NCBI GenBank assembly: GCA_021613375.1
Contig: CM038704.1
Span: 2,607,647-2,671,646 of the forward strand
From: Megaleporinus macrocephalus
Taxonomy: Eukaryota; Chordata; Actinopteri; Characiformes; Anostomidae
Reading direction: 5' to 3'
Length of the DNA: 64,000 bases
In this document: positions 21,030 through 33,118 of the stretch, in pieces
How positions within the stretch are numbered: the stretch's first letter is position 1
Layout: each line of letters starts with the position of its first letter
The notes under the pieces: model-generated
Database searches by the model: none
Told to the model about the DNA's origin: nothing
Seen by the model: only the letters and a program-made list of their open reading frames with translations
Translations under genes and position numbers: made by a program

Positions 21030-21272
21030 TTAATTGATCCCAGAGGGAAACTCAAGATCTACACATTCATCAGATCCGTACACACTAGTGAACAGACACA
21101 CTAGGGGACAGTGAGCACAGTGAGCAGTGGGCAGCCCTACCACAGCCCTAGGGGAGCAGTCAGGGGTTAGATGTCTTTCTCAAGGGCACTTCAGTCATGT
21201 CCTGTCAGTCCAACAACCTTCCCATCACTGATCTGGTTCCCTAACCTCCAGCCCACGGCAGCCCCCATTGAG
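21030..21272 (+). mobile_element. Dispersed repeat, unexpanded copy
   Basis: The order is TTGATCCCAGAGGGAAACTC, ACACACTAGTGAACAGACAC, CACTAGGGGACAGTGAGCAC, GGGCAGCCCTACC, CTCAAGGGCACTTCAGTCAT and CCTAACCTCCAGCCCACGGC. This is a common fish interspersed repeat, also present at 60041-60285 and, with an expanded centre, at 31866-33118. Superfamily not determined. Confidence 0.75.
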
Positions 21273-23099
21273 TAGTGCGTAATCCTCTGGCAGAGTAAAA
21301 GCCGTGGCATTACCGTGCGTGGCAGCTCGCTTGGCTTTAAACGAAACACCATCTGCAGTCGTGAGTGATATAATTAACAAAGGTCACATTAGTACTGACT
21401 CGCTGATCCACCTGCCGCACCTGCCCGGGGGTGAGTTTGGGCTCTCTCCTGTCAATAAGGGAATTCTTGGCACGGTTGTTTGTTTGTGCACCATCTATTA
21501 TATCAGTTTTGGGCCTCCAGGGCATCACCTGATGCCTCCGTTCAGCATTTCCAGCAAATGAATAATGCGCTCATGCGTGTTGCAACGGGAAGCAACAGTT
21601 TGCTATGGTTCACAATCGCGTCGTCTAGGCTTTCAGAGTTCCCTGCATCATTAACCACGTCCCTGTTCTAATTACTCAGCGGTTGTAACTATACAGTCAC
21701 ACGGGCAGCAGCTAACAGGAGGCGCAATTACACACATTTACAGGCAATTACATCGATTTAGCATTTAGATTGAAATATATTCCAATTAGATTCAGACCCT
21801 GATGAAGAGCGAGTGGTCTCGCCGCACGCTGTTTGGACGTCCATGTCTGTTTTGCTTTGGAAGGAAGAGAGAGAGAGAGAAAAAAACGTGAGCGAGAGCG
21901 AGAGAGACACACATCGAGCTGCGCTTGGTTTGCTGGAGCAAAGCATTTCACTATAAAACATGCACCCAGGGCAGGTCATGTGTTATGCATTGATCCATGT
22001 AACTGCGGCAGGAAAATCCCACGCGGCGAGCCCATGTTCTTGCCAAGCTCCGTTCATTTAAGACCGCAAGAGCAGCCGGGCCAAGCCGGGCCACTGAAGT
22101 CATTCCGATATGACTTACCGGAATTAATGAGGCTCAGTGAAAATCCTAGAAGTACATATTTTTGCCACGACTGACTCGAAATTTGGATCGACTCTATTTT
22201 GCATCAACGTCTCTCCACGTTTCTTTCATTTTTCCACAGCCAAACGTGATTACTCGCGGCCGTCTCTTACTTCAGACTCTGGAACGCGCTCCATCTTCTC
22301 CAATACAGCTTCAAGACATTTCTATCCATCCAGACGTCACATTTGGCATTAATCAGGCTGTGAATGCTCCACTGATGGGCTGAATGGAGAGCTGCCAGAA
22401 GCACATCTCAGAGAACGACACTGTTCAAGCCAGAGCCGGTTTACAATCTCATTATTTGAAGTCAGGCTCTTTCTGAGGAAAACCGGCCCAGAAATGATGA
22501 TCGTACCCAGCTCCACTCAATCCCTGCCACCGCCCGAGTGTCTGAGGGCTCACATCTAGGACTGGAATTTGAAGGGAGCGCTTGAGAATCACGACGAGAG
22601 CACATGAGTTTAATATACGGCGAGGCTACGCGTCCGCATCAATTTTACAGATAGAAAACAACGCGCATGTGAACTGTCCTTCCCGATTAGGGGAAATCAA
22701 AGCATGCGGTCAGAAGGAAATTTGGGTTTGTGGAGAGAGCGCTCCAAATACACAATGTTTGAGTTTGTTTGTTACACAAATGCAGTCTAGAGATCTTTTT
22801 CAAGCTCTAGTTCAGGAACTACACTGGGGTGAGTTGTCCCAAAACCCTGCAATAAGGCTAGCAGAGGAGTGAGTATCATGGCAGAGCTCCTGCTCTCAAA
22901 GAATAGAATGTGGGGTTCCTCAAGGGTCAGTATTAGGACCCCTGTTGATGGTTAGTTTACTGTGTATCCTGCTTGTTTACAGCAGCAGTCTTTTTCTGAT
23001 TAACAGTGCTGGGCAAACTGTTTAACTTGGACAATCTGTGAGCTCTGGTCTGTGGAAACAGCTTGTAAATGCAAACCTTTATGCAGCAAAGCAACAGAA
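21273..23099. other. Unique block, candidate regulatory DNA
   Basis: A long stretch almost free of repeats in this repeat-dense window. AT cores such as ATATAATTAACAAAGGTCAC (21368-21387) and GGCAATTACATCGATTTAGC (21743-21762) resemble homeodomain or nuclear-receptor sites. A short GA run is at 21866-21880. None of the short frames (60-113 codons) resembles a known protein. The block fits a conserved non-coding element cluster, which needs comparison with other fishes to prove. Confidence 0.35.
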
Positions 23100-23420
23100 A
23101 GTAGATCATGAGCTGGTTAGAGTCACATCTCAGATAGCACGTGGTTGTGGGCCACTTCTGAATAAGCTACAGCACTGCTGGTCCACGGCCAGTACTGTAA
23201 ACCTGCATGTGAGCCAAAAGTGGCCCACATTTAAAGCTTATTTGGCCCACATGTGGCGAAACAGATCTGGGCCACTTCAGAGAGAAATATGGCAGCGTCG
23301 ATACCACCGACACTGGCAAACGGCATGAGAGCCAAAAGTGGCCCACATATTGAAAACGCTTGTATGGCCCACATGCCCCCAAACAAAACTGAGCCACTTC
23401 TGACTGCACTGGGAAAAAAT
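23100..23420. repeat. GGCCCACA-rich dispersed repeat
   Basis: Alternating GTGGGCCACTT, GTGGCCCACAT and GGCCCACATGTGGC words, partly palindromic, with two AGAGCCAAAAGTGGCCCACA-type copies (about 23211 and 23329). The words recur in the palindrome at 3717-3900. Confidence 0.65.
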
Positions 23421-23466
23421 GCAGCTGGTTTTATTTAGGCTTGTTTAGGAACTGTAGGCTTAGAAA

Positions 23467-23700
23467 CAGGAGGACCCTGGTGGTGCAGCAGGCTCAGCAC
23501 TTGCCCCATCATCAGGAGTCCAAATCCCATCAACGCCACAGCCATCTGCAGCTGGTCGTCAAAGAGGGGGAAGCGCAAGCCTCCATTTCCTGAGCCTGGC
23601 GGCGCTGCGAAGCAGCCAGAGTCCCACCCAACTGGGAAGTCGCCTGGTTTTTGTATTAGTGGTTTGAGTGGTGGGTCTGTTCCGGCAGCGGCGGTTTAAA
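23467..23700 (+). mobile_element. Probable second tRNA-derived SINE, decayed
   Basis: GGTGGTGCAGCAGGCTCAGC resembles a box A region and CAGGAGTCCAAATCCCATC stands where a box B would be, but with its core lost. It is followed by CAACGCCACAGCCATCTGCA and GCTGGTCGTCAAAGAGGGGG. The layout matches a known style of otophysan SINE. Assignment is from memory of the pattern only. Confidence 0.45.
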
Positions 23701-23894
23701 GGTTGCTGAGATGTGGCCCTCTAATGGCAGTGGACAGGCTGGGAACCGCATCTGGCTCTCTACCGGGCCATCATCCCTTACAGTGTGTAGCCGGGTTTGG
23801 GTCAAATCTAGGACAGGTTTGTTTCTGGACTTCACATTAAAGCCCCCCAGTCACCGCACTGTTTTACTTATTCACCACCAAAACATTACAACGC

Positions 23895-24672
23895 ACTTAT
23901 CCAGAGAGACTTACAGTTCACCTGTACACAGGTAGTGTTACAGTTCACCTGTACACAGGTAGTGTTACAGTTCACCTATACACAGGTAGTGTTACAGTTC
24001 ACCTGTACACAGGCAGTGTTACAGTTCACCTGTACACAGGTAGGGGAAGGTAGTGTTACAGTTCACCTATACACAGGTAGGGGAAGGTAGTGTTACAGTT
24101 CACCTGTACACAGGTAGGTGAAGATAGTGTTACAGTTCACCTGTACACAGGTAGTGTTACAGTTCACCTGTACACAGGCAGTGTTACAGTTCACCTGTAC
24201 ACAGGTAGGGGAAGGTAGTGTAACAGTTCACCTGTACACAGGTAGATGAAGGTAGTGTTACAGTTCACCTGTACACAGGTAGGTAAATGTAGTGTTACAG
24301 TTTACCTGTACACAGGTAGGTGAAGGTAGTGTTACAGTTTACCTGTACACAGGTAGGCGAAGGCAGTGTTACAGTTTACCTGTACACAGGTAGGTGAAGG
24401 TAGTGTTGCAGTTTACCTGTACACAGGTAGGTGAAGGTAGTGTTGCAGTTTACCTGTACACAGGTAGGTGAAGGTAGTGTTATAGTTTACCTGTACACAG
24501 GTAGGTGAAGGTAGTGTTACAGTTTACCTGTACACAGGTAGGTGAAGGTAGTGTTGCAGTTTACCTGTACACAGGTAGGTGAAGGTAGTGTTACAGTTTA
24601 CCTGTACACAGGTAGGTGAAGGTAGTGTTACAGTTTACCTGTACACAGGTAGGTGAAGGTAGTGTTAGGAGT
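23895..24672 (+). repeat. 36-bp minisatellite (copy 2)
   Basis: Starts right after TTATCCAGAGAGACTTACAG, the opening of the dispersed repeat also seen at 2784. Short units (about 26 bp, lacking AGGTGAAGG) dominate on the left and full 36-bp units on the right. It ends in AGTGTTAGGAGTCTTACCC. This is the same element as 2784-4610, expanded at the same place but without the 24-bp array. Confidence 0.92.
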
Positions 24673-24774
24673 CTTACCCTATGCAGAGCAAAAACCATCA
24701 AACCTGCAATAAAGCCCACAAGAGGAGAACCCATGGAGCTGAAACGCTGAGGAGACGCTGCAGCTGAGGTCAGT

Positions 24775-24896
24775 AAACACTGCTCACATACTCTCTCTAA
24801 CTAGAGCGTCTCAGTGATCTGTCTTATGAGGAGAGATGAGGAGAGAACGCTGAGTCAGTGCACTACTTAGGCAGCTCACTAGGGTTTGAGACACAC
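24775..24896 (+). mobile_element. Right end of a GTGTCTCAAA-type element, unexpanded
   Basis: CTCTCTCTAACTAGAGCGTC, ATGAGGAGAGATGAGGAGAG and the terminal AGGGTTTGAGACACAC match the right part of 50913-51578. Only one partial CACTACTTAGGCAGCTCACT unit is present where the other copy has a 28-bp tandem repeat. Confidence 0.7.
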
Positions 24897-25849
24897 CCAG
24901 TACATTATCTCAACAGTGCTGGTGTTCTGTTAAATGCACCAACTGGCAGCGTGCAGGGTTTTCTCTCTGATAGAGGCGCTCACCCTAATAATACACCTCC
25001 ATTACAGTGACTTTAATGTTAGAATATCCTAATAATATTATCTAGCCTGCATGCCATGTGTATCTCCACTGTAATGGATCTGCAGGGCCTCATTTCTTGG
25101 CTTGCTGAAGTATGTAGAAGGTGTTCGCGAGCTCTTGGTATTCGAGCTAATAAATCTCAGGGCGATGCTAATGCTGCGCAGATGTGTGGCGGCGAAGGTC
25201 TGCGCGGAAGCCAAGAGAACGAAGAGCGGACAGCCCAGCGCAGGAGGTGAATCGCACGTGGGTGGCCGCTTCATTGATTTTGTGTCACAGGCAGATTAGA
25301 GCATGTTAGGGTTCCGCGCTCTCAGGAACGGGATAGATTACAGTGGAACACACCTCCTTTAGCTCTGGCATGAGTCCCAGCTCAGGCTGACTGATCTCAG
25401 ATCAGCAGCTTCATAACGTGGTCGCCCTCAGCAAAGCTGATCTGAGGTCAGGGACTGCACAGCCTGAGGCTTCCAGCCGTTGTAGACCAAATATTACATA
25501 TTAGATACAACCAATTACTATACACAGTTAACCACAGGCTGAGCTTCTCCAGCCATGGTTTGGACTTCAACCACACATCTGTTGGATTTAAGATACTTGA
25601 GCTTGAAATCTCATAGCAATGTAATATTATAACCACAAATAAGAGGAAGCTACTGTACGATGAGCTCATGAGGGCTCAAACCGTATTAAGCGACTGGCAA
25701 TAAAGGCAGTTCTTTGGAGTGAAGCTGTAGAAGAACCACTTTTGAGCCTCTGAGGAACCACAGAATGTATATTTGGGGGCCAAATAGTGTGTAATTAAGT
25801 GGTTAAGCTGTAAACAGGATCATTCAGAGTGGTTTACTGTGAAACCCTC
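24897..25849. other. Unassigned, partly unique DNA
   Basis: 25030-25320 is CpG-containing unique DNA (TAATATTATCTAGCCTGCAT, GCTAATAAATCTCAGGGC) with overlapping short frames on both strands. 25450-25800 is AT-rich. No supported gene. Confidence 0.35.
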
Positions 25850-26260
25850 CGTTCTAGAGAACGTTACAGAGTCAGAATTGTTCACAGTGGAGGTGAATGG
25901 AACCAGACGTCTGAGGAGTTCAGTGCAAGGCCGTGGTCGTGTTGGCTCACCAGAAAAGTGTTGACCGTTGATCAGGCCTGCAAGTCTACCTCCTTCATAA
26001 AGAACAACTCCAACTCTTGGATCTTGGTGAGCTTCCTCACATGAACTGCCCGCTTCACATCCCTCCACCACATTTCTATAGGATTAAGGTCTGGAGTTGG
26101 TCTTGGCCATTACAAACATCAACTTTATCCTTCTTAAACCATCTTTGGTAGAACAACTTGTGTCCTTAGGGTACTTATCTTGCTGTATGACCCACATGGT
26201 CTTGAGGTTCAGTTCATGGGCAGATGTTTTAAATGGAACAGTAAAAAACTTATTCTAACC
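25850..26260 (-). pseudogene. Decayed Tc1-like transposase fragment
   Basis: In reverse, 26162-26187 reads QQDKYPK, a worn form of QQDNDPKH. After a frameshift this is followed by WFKKDKVDV, then PDLNPIE-like and WWRDVKRAVHVRKLTKIQEL residues (about 26010-26140). Frameshifts and stops break the frame, so it is non-functional. 25850-25985 belongs to other repeat material (GGAACCAGACGTCTGAGGAG). Confidence 0.7.
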
Positions 26261-26990
26261 CTACATTTGTGTGTGAAAGTTTATAAAATTTTTAGAATTT
26301 TCTATATTTCTATATAAATTTGATAAAGAGAACCCAGTTGAAGCCATCCTAGCCAAGATACAGCGTTTTTTGGTCCAATGTGTCGAATATATGTAAATTA
26401 TAAAACAGTATGTCAGAAACTGTGGTGATATTGTTCAGAGAGTGATGTTTTATATAAACTTATAGAGCATTCGTAGGATTAACATTCCATTTTTTCACCT
26501 TTTTCAGTCTCACAAGTTAGATATTGAATAAAAACTAGAATATGAATTCATTTTCTGTTTACTCAATCATATATTTATACCCCAGATGTCTACTTGTGAG
26601 TCTGCTTGGCTAAAAGTTCAGGCATAATATTTTAAAGCAGCCCTTAACTAAAACATTTTGTCCCAAAAATGGACATCATATGGTGTGACGCCAAATTTCT
26701 TTTTTTAAACAGTCAATTGTTTGGAGACCTTTGGGAAGTGGGGGTCCTCCTTCTTTCAGTAGGAAGAACAGCCCCTCAGAAGGTCACTGAAAGTTACAAG
26801 GAGAGTTATCGCTCTTCATGTTTTCAAGAAAATCGAGTATATCCAGCACTTCAGTTTCCTCTTACACTTTCTCTTGGTGTGACACGTTTTACACAAAAAT
26901 ACTCAAAATAAATTACTTTTCAGTCAATATTACCTTTAAAAGTACCTTTAAAACAGCTCTGACACGCCTGCAGTGACGAAGCGCAGGCAG

Positions 26991-27037
<47 letters not shown>

Positions 27038-27507
27038 CCCCACTTAATAATAAACGAGCCGCATTGGAGGCCTATCTAAAGGTTAGCAGCACTAAGCAAT
27101 CGGCGCGGGTTCAAAAGTCATCACTCTCTCCCTCGAGAGCGCCATGGACTCTGCAACCCTATCAGAGGTTACATAAGAACCGGGGTGGCCGACCGCAGAT
27201 GGCTCTCCCTTCGCGCGTTAGCATCTTATCTCCCCTGACACACTTAGCGAGGAAGGAGGCCAAGTACTGGGACACCATTCAGCTAATTCAAACTCATTAA
27301 TTAAACTCCCAGTTAAGTATCTCCTCTTCAGGAGATATATTTAGATAACACAAGTTATATACAATATTAAGTGTTAACGAACTAACATGTCGTAATGCTT
27401 TAGTTAATAGGAAATAATACAGTGAATAATTAATGACAATAGTTAATTAATGTAAACATTCACCAACTGCATTAATTATTCTTTCTGACAGATCTTTGTA
27501 GCTTAAC
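26261..27507. other. AT-rich unique DNA, then a candidate regulatory block
   Basis: 26261-26990 is AT-rich with no element I recognise. 27037-27330 has unique CpG-containing sequence with CTTATCTCC (GATA-like), CAGCTAATTCAAACTCATTA and ATTAATTAAACTCCC (homeodomain-like AT cores). No coding exon can be defended. Confidence 0.35.
26993..27036 (+). repeat. (GA)n microsatellite
   Basis: About 21 GA dinucleotides. Confidence 0.97.
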
Positions 27508-28437
27508 ACCACCACTGTAGACACCATCACTACCACTGTAAACATCACCACCATTGTAAACACCATCACCACCACTGTAGACACCATCACCACCACTGTA
27601 AATACCATCACCTCCACTGTAAACATCATCACTATCACTGTAAATACCATCAACACCACTGTAAATATCATCACTATCACTGTAAACATCATCACTATCA
27701 CTGTAAATACCATCACCTCCACTGTAAACATCATCACCACAACTGTAAACACCATCACCACCACCACTGTAAACACCATCACCACCACTGTAAACATCAT
27801 CACCACTGTAAACACCATCATCACCACTGTAAACATCACCACCACTGTAAACACCATCACCACCACTGTAAACACCATCACCACCACTGTAAACATCATC
27901 ACCACAACTGTAAACACCATCACCACCACCACTGTAAACACCATCACCACCACTGTAAACATCACCACCACTGTAAATACCATCACCTCCACTGTAAACA
28001 TCATCACCACAACTGTAAACACCATCACCACCACTGTAAACACCATCACCACCACTGTAAACATCATCACCACCACTGTAAACATCATCACCACCACTGT
28101 AAACATCACCACCACTGTAAACACCATCACCACCACTGTAAACATCACCACCACAACTGTAAACACAATCACCACCACTGTAAACATCACCACCACTGTA
28201 AACACCATCACCACCTCTGTAAACACCATCACCACCACTGTAAACATCATCACCACAACTGTAAACACCATCACCACCACTGTAAACACCATCACCACCA
28301 CTGTAAACATCACCACCACTGTAAACATCATCACCACAACTGTAAACACCATCACCACCACTGTAAATATCATCACCACCAGTGTAAATACCATCACCAC
28401 CACTGTAAACACCATCACCACCACTGTAAACACCATC
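27508..28437 (+). repeat. 21-bp minisatellite
   Basis: About 44 copies of CACCACCACTGTAAACACCA plus T, with 18- and 24-bp variants and CATCATCAC forms. The unit is a multiple of three, so two reverse frames of 378-379 codons stay open with seven-residue periods (such as VYSGGDG and MVFTVVV). No splice or start context supports expression. Confidence 0.94.
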
Positions 28438-29527
28438 AGACAGACTCCGTTTCGCATACACTGACTCAGGGCAGACCCCCGACCATGACTGCAGTGTTGA
28501 GTCGACCTGCACTCGTCTGTTTGACGTTTTTTTCCATACCTCTCTTTTCCCCCCATAGAGTCCCATTCTTTTTCGTCCGAACACAAATATCAATATTTTA
28601 TTTAACATAGAGCCTCCAACCTGCCTCTACTCACTCAGAGCAGATCCCCCACCTCCAATCCACAGACATACCAACCTACACTCCTCTATTTGTCCTTTAT
28701 TCATCCCTCGTTCCTCCCATAGGCTCCCATTCATATTTGGTCGAACCCACACCTTTTGGTTTTCATTAACTTACAGCCACCAAACTGCCTGTACTTACTC
28801 AGGACAGATCCCCCACCTCCAATCCACAAACATACTGACCTACACTCCTCTATTTGTCATTTATTCATCCCTCGTTCCTCCTATAGGATCTCAAACATTA
28901 CATTTTCATCCAACCTATGGCCTCTAAACTGCCTCCACTCACTTAGAGCAGATCCCAAACCTCTATTCCTCAGATATACCCACCGGCACTCCTCTATTTG
29001 TCGTTCATGTGCAACCATCCTGCATTTCCGTCACGAAATACACCTTTCTAGTTAACATCGTTCTCATATGAAGTGTCAAACGTAGTTGACATCAACATTA
29101 ATAAACCTCAATAATGAATTTGTTAACCTGAACGACTCTCTTCACAGCATTTTATTCCCTTTTGCTCTAAAACAAAACACTAAAGCTCTAAAGTGAGACG
29201 TATGAACACCAGAGAAGCAAAACAAGACACAATGAGACCCCAGCAGGCTGCTAAACACTAATGACTATAGCAGAACTGAGGGACACGCGGTCTGCAGCAA
29301 TAAAAGTCTTATCACTTAAAAATACAGTAAAAAATATTACATCAGTAACTGGAAGTAAGTAAATAAACCAGTTAGTGTTTCATTACAACTAATTAAGCTT
29401 TTACTTAACACTGATTACAAACAAACAAATAACAAGAACATTAACTAAAGCAGCTGTCGCTCGTTTACTTAACGTTAGTCTACTATTATAAATGTAGAAC
29501 CTCGGGAGTTGTAAAAGTTAACAAATG

Positions 29528-29733
29528 CATTACTTGATGTCATTTATTTCAACACTTCTAATGAAAACAATGTTAGTTAAAAAATGGGGCCCCTAACAAC
29601 CACCTGGAAGACCCGGTAGATCCACCAACACATTACTTGATGTCATTTATTTCAACACTTCTTATGAAAACAATGTTAATTAAGAAAATGGGGCCCCTAA
29701 CAACCACCTGGAAGACCCAGTGGACCCACCAAC
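29528..29733 (+). repeat. 103-bp tandem duplication
   Basis: CATTACTTGATGTCATTTAT starts at 29528 and again at 29631. Each copy runs through GAAAACAATGTTA and into GGGGCCCCTAACAACCACCT. Few differences, so recent. It spans the left edge of a Tc1-like remnant. Confidence 0.85.
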
Positions 29734-30110
29734 ACTGTCCGCCCATCAGACAAACATCACTTTCATCTTGTGAGAGAGAGGAGAACATCAAGCTGCATCA
29801 AATCTGAGAACATCCACAGGTGTTTCTGGCCTTCCTTCCACTGTGAGAAGACCCCTCAACACTGTGGGTCTGAAAGGATGTGTAGCTGTTCAAGAAGATA
29901 CAGACACATTTAACAAAGTAGCTCCTCTCCGAACAATGGACTGGACTGATCACCCTGGAGTCCAGACCTCAACCCCACTGGGGTTGTTTAGATGATGAGA
30001 AGAAGCAGAAAATGCTAAACCAACTTCTAAGACTGAGCTTTGGGGAGGTTTCTCTTTGAGGAACTGGAAGTGAGTCTCCTGAATGGAAGCTGGAACTACA
30101 GAAGTGCTTT
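29580..30110 (+). mobile_element. Tc1-like transposon remnant
   Basis: Contains CTAACAACCACCTGGAAGAC, GGAGAACATCAAGCTGCATC and TTCCACTGTGAGAAGACCCC. The last reads STVRRPLN, like the helix-turn-helix region of Tc1-like transposases. Further right a GTCCAGACCTCAACCC stretch recalls the catalytic DLNP region. Interrupted by stops and missing much of the middle. Confidence 0.6.
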
Positions 30111-30505
30111 TCCTGAAGGGAACTCAGCGTAAGCACCTTGACAACAGTCGCTACGAGGTCGCTAGGATGTTGCTATGGTACCCCATATGCATGCTTAGGT
30201 ATTGCTCGGTGGTTCCTTTAAGGGTTCAGCTTAAAGCTGTTGCTAGATTGATGGAGTTGAAAATAAATGGGACTCTATGGGAGGAACGAGGGATGAGTGA
30301 ACGACAAGTAGAGGAGTGTGGGTCAGTATGTCTGTGGATTTGAGCTTGGGGGTCTTCCTCGAGTGAGTATATGCAGTTTGGAGGCTGTAGTTCAAACGAA
30401 ACCATAATGTTTGGGTGGGCTTGAAAATCAATGGGCCTCTATGGGGAAAAACGAGGGATGAAAAAACCAGACGAGTGCAGGTCAAAACAACACTGCAGTC
30501 ATGAT

Positions 30506-31865
30506 TTTTCAGATTGCCTTTATTATTAGAATGTTGCTGGGCCCCTCACTGACCAACTGGAGCCCCCCCAGGTCACAACACTGCCCCCAGAGGCCTGTAC
30601 AGTGGATACTAAGCATGATGGCTGCATCACTTCATTCGCTACCATGAACAGGGTCAGTCTGGACTCCTCAGACCACATGATCCGTTTCCATCATCCAGTC
30701 TTTACGCTCCCCAGCAAACTGGAACTGATTAACTAGCATCAGCTGTTTAGTCCCAGTACTGGGAGTTCTGGTCGTGTGGAAAAGATCTACCTTCCAAGCT
30801 TTTAAGAGATCCCCTGATCTTCCATGAGGTTGAGGTTCTCCTTCCAGGTGTTAATAGTCCAGCTTCTCCTTAGTTCTGGATGCTGGACTGAGAAGCTCCT
30901 CGCTGTATCAGTAACGGGTTAAGAGAACCGCTGCAGCTGAAAGGCATTAACCGCTGCGGCAATTATCCAATCAGAGGCTCTCGAGTATTGGCTTGTGTTA
31001 GTTGTTGATGATTCTACACCTCCTGTTTTTCTTCTGACGCTGAGAAATGAGTACCCTGCTCTTAATGGCCGTTTTGACTGGGACGTGAAATGAATGCTGG
31101 GTGGTCTCTGACTTTCGCACGCTCCTGTATTTGTCGGGCTGTCAGTCAAGCGGAGCCGTTGAGGAGCTGGGGGGCGATTAAAGCTTAAGTGTAATTAATT
31201 AAGAACATGGATTGAGTTCATGTTCGCACCAGCGAGCGGGGTTTTCGTTACAGGCACAGCGTCGCATTTCAGCAGTGAAGGTTGCGGCGAAGCGAGGGAG
31301 TCCTTGACATTCCCTCAGAGAGAGACAGTGTGTGTGTGCGAGGCCAAGACAGCAGCAGTGTGACACATTCTAACGACGTGCTGTGTTGATGAGAGGCTGC
31401 TACTGTGGCAGCCCCCCTCCTTGCGCTTGTGTGTGTGTGTGTGTGTGTGTGTTGCTACGGCAATTGTAGACCTTGTATAACCGTACATGTGGGCTTTGGC
31501 TGCTGGGACGCGTGAGTGTGTCTAACCCTACTAACTTATGTATACAGCGCCGCGCAGCATTCAAAGACCACCCTTCATTTATTTCACAGTCAGAGGTGGT
31601 CAGAGGTGGTGAGGGACTCTGGACAGTCCACTCCTCTGAGAACATCAGCAGCTTCTTGGTTTGATCTCCTCGTTTCAGTTGGGGTTTCTTCACAGTAGAG
31701 GTAGAAGATGATGAGAAGTTGCTGATCATGTGATTATGTGCAGCGTGGACGACTCAGAGAAGACAACAGGTGAGGAGCCGGGTGATTCCGTATGTCAGGT
31801 TACCTGAAGGTTGTCGATGTGGCTCAGGACTACATCACTGGCATGTGGGGTTTAGAATTTGACCT
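30506..31865. other. Transposon-like fragment and unique DNA
   Basis: 30600-30890 (CCTCAGACCACATGATCCGT, GAGGTTGAGGTTCTCC) looks like a decayed DNA-transposon segment. A related TTGAGGTTCTCCACTCTTCA piece lies near 53126. 30940-31400 is mostly unique with CpGs. 31460-31865 is unassigned. No exon supported. Confidence 0.4.
31428..31452 (+). repeat. (GT)n microsatellite
   Basis: About 12 GT dinucleotides. Confidence 0.95.
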
Positions 31866-33118
31866 ACGCATTTAGCCTGTATGTGCAGTGGACAGTGAAA
31901 CACCCACATACACACACACTAGTGAACACACACACACTAGTGGACACACACACATACCTATTAGGGGCAGTGAAACACCCACATACACACAGACTAGTAA
32001 ACACACACACACTAGGGGCAGTGAAACACCCCCATACACACACACACTAGTGAACACACACACTAGGGGCAGTGAAACACCCCCCCCACACACACACACA
32101 CACACACTAGTGGACACACACACACACTAGGGGCAGCGAAACACCCACATGCACACACTAGTGGACACACACACACTAGGGGGCAGTGAAACACCCACAT
32201 ACACACACACACTAGTGAACACACACACTAGGGGCAGTGAAACACCCCCCCACATACACACACACTAGTGAACGCACACACTAGGGGGCAGTGAAACATC
32301 CCCACACACACACACTAGTGGACACACACACATACCTATTAGGGGCAGTGAAACACCCACATACACACACACTAGTGAACACACACACACTAGGGGCAGT
32401 GAAACACACCCATACACACACACACTAGTGAACACACACACAGTAGGGGCAGTGAACCCCCCCCCCCACACACACACACACACTAGTGGACACACACAGA
32501 CACTAGGGGCAGTTAAACACCCATATACACACACACTAGGGGCAGCGAAACACCCACATACACACACACACTAGTGAACACACACACACTAGGGGCAGTG
32601 AAACACCCCCCCACATACACACACACACTAGTGAACACACACACACTAGGGGCAGTGAAACACCCACATACACACACACACTAGTGAACACACACACACT
32701 AGGGGCAGTGAAACCCCCCCCCACACACACACTAGTGGACACACACACACTAGGGGCAGTGAAACACCCATAAACATACTAGTGGACACACACACATACA
32801 TATTAGGGGCAGTGACACACAAACATACACACACACTAATGAACACACACACTAGGGGCAGTGAAACACCCACATACACACACACTAGTGAGCACACACA
32901 CTAGGGGCAGTGACACACAAACATACACACACACTAATGAACACACACACACTAGGGGCAGTGAAACACTCCCATACACACACAAGTGGACACACACACT
33001 AGGCAGCCCTATCCACAATACCCTGGGAGCAGTTGGGGGTTGGGTGTCCTGCTGGTTCAGGGGATCGCACTGGTGACCTTCAGAAGGCCACAAGGCTGGT
33101 TCCCAAACCTCCAGCACA
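31866..33118 (+). mobile_element. Dispersed repeat with its centre expanded into a CA-rich array
   Basis: The same element as 21030-21272 and 60041-60285. It opens near 31866 (TTTAGCCTGTATGTGCAGTG) and closes with GGCAGCCCTATCCACAATAC and GGTTCCCAAACCTCCAGCAC (33100-33117). Between them 31900-33000 repeats ACTAGTGAACACACACACTA, GGGGCAGTGAAACACCCACA units about 20 times, with varying (CA)n and C-runs. Reverse frames rich in Val/Cys are artefacts. Confidence 0.85.

Larger units (their letters stand above)
28478..30505. repeat. Long inverted repeat enclosing Tc1 debris
   Basis: 28478-29010 (ATGACTGCAGTGTTGAGTCG, CCTGCACTCGTCTG, then two to three diverged 130-180-bp tandem units with CTCCTCTATTTGTC) is matched in inverse orientation by 30230-30505 (GACGAGTGCAGGTC ... 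CAACACTGCAGTCATG). Arms are about 280 bp and diverged, with the left one extended by tandem duplication. It may be the ends of one old transposon or two opposite insertions. No target duplication found. Confidence 0.6.

Noticed and set aside
1..24672. Large segmental duplication of 1-4.6 kb onto 16.5-24.7 kb, because both hold a 20-bp and a 36-bp array
   Set aside because: Spacing differs and the DNA between the arrays does not match; independent copies of the same repeat families explain it better.
27447..28608. Two overlapping reverse frames of 378-379 codons
   Set aside because: Seven-residue periodicity from the 21-bp repeat, and the unit length is a multiple of three.
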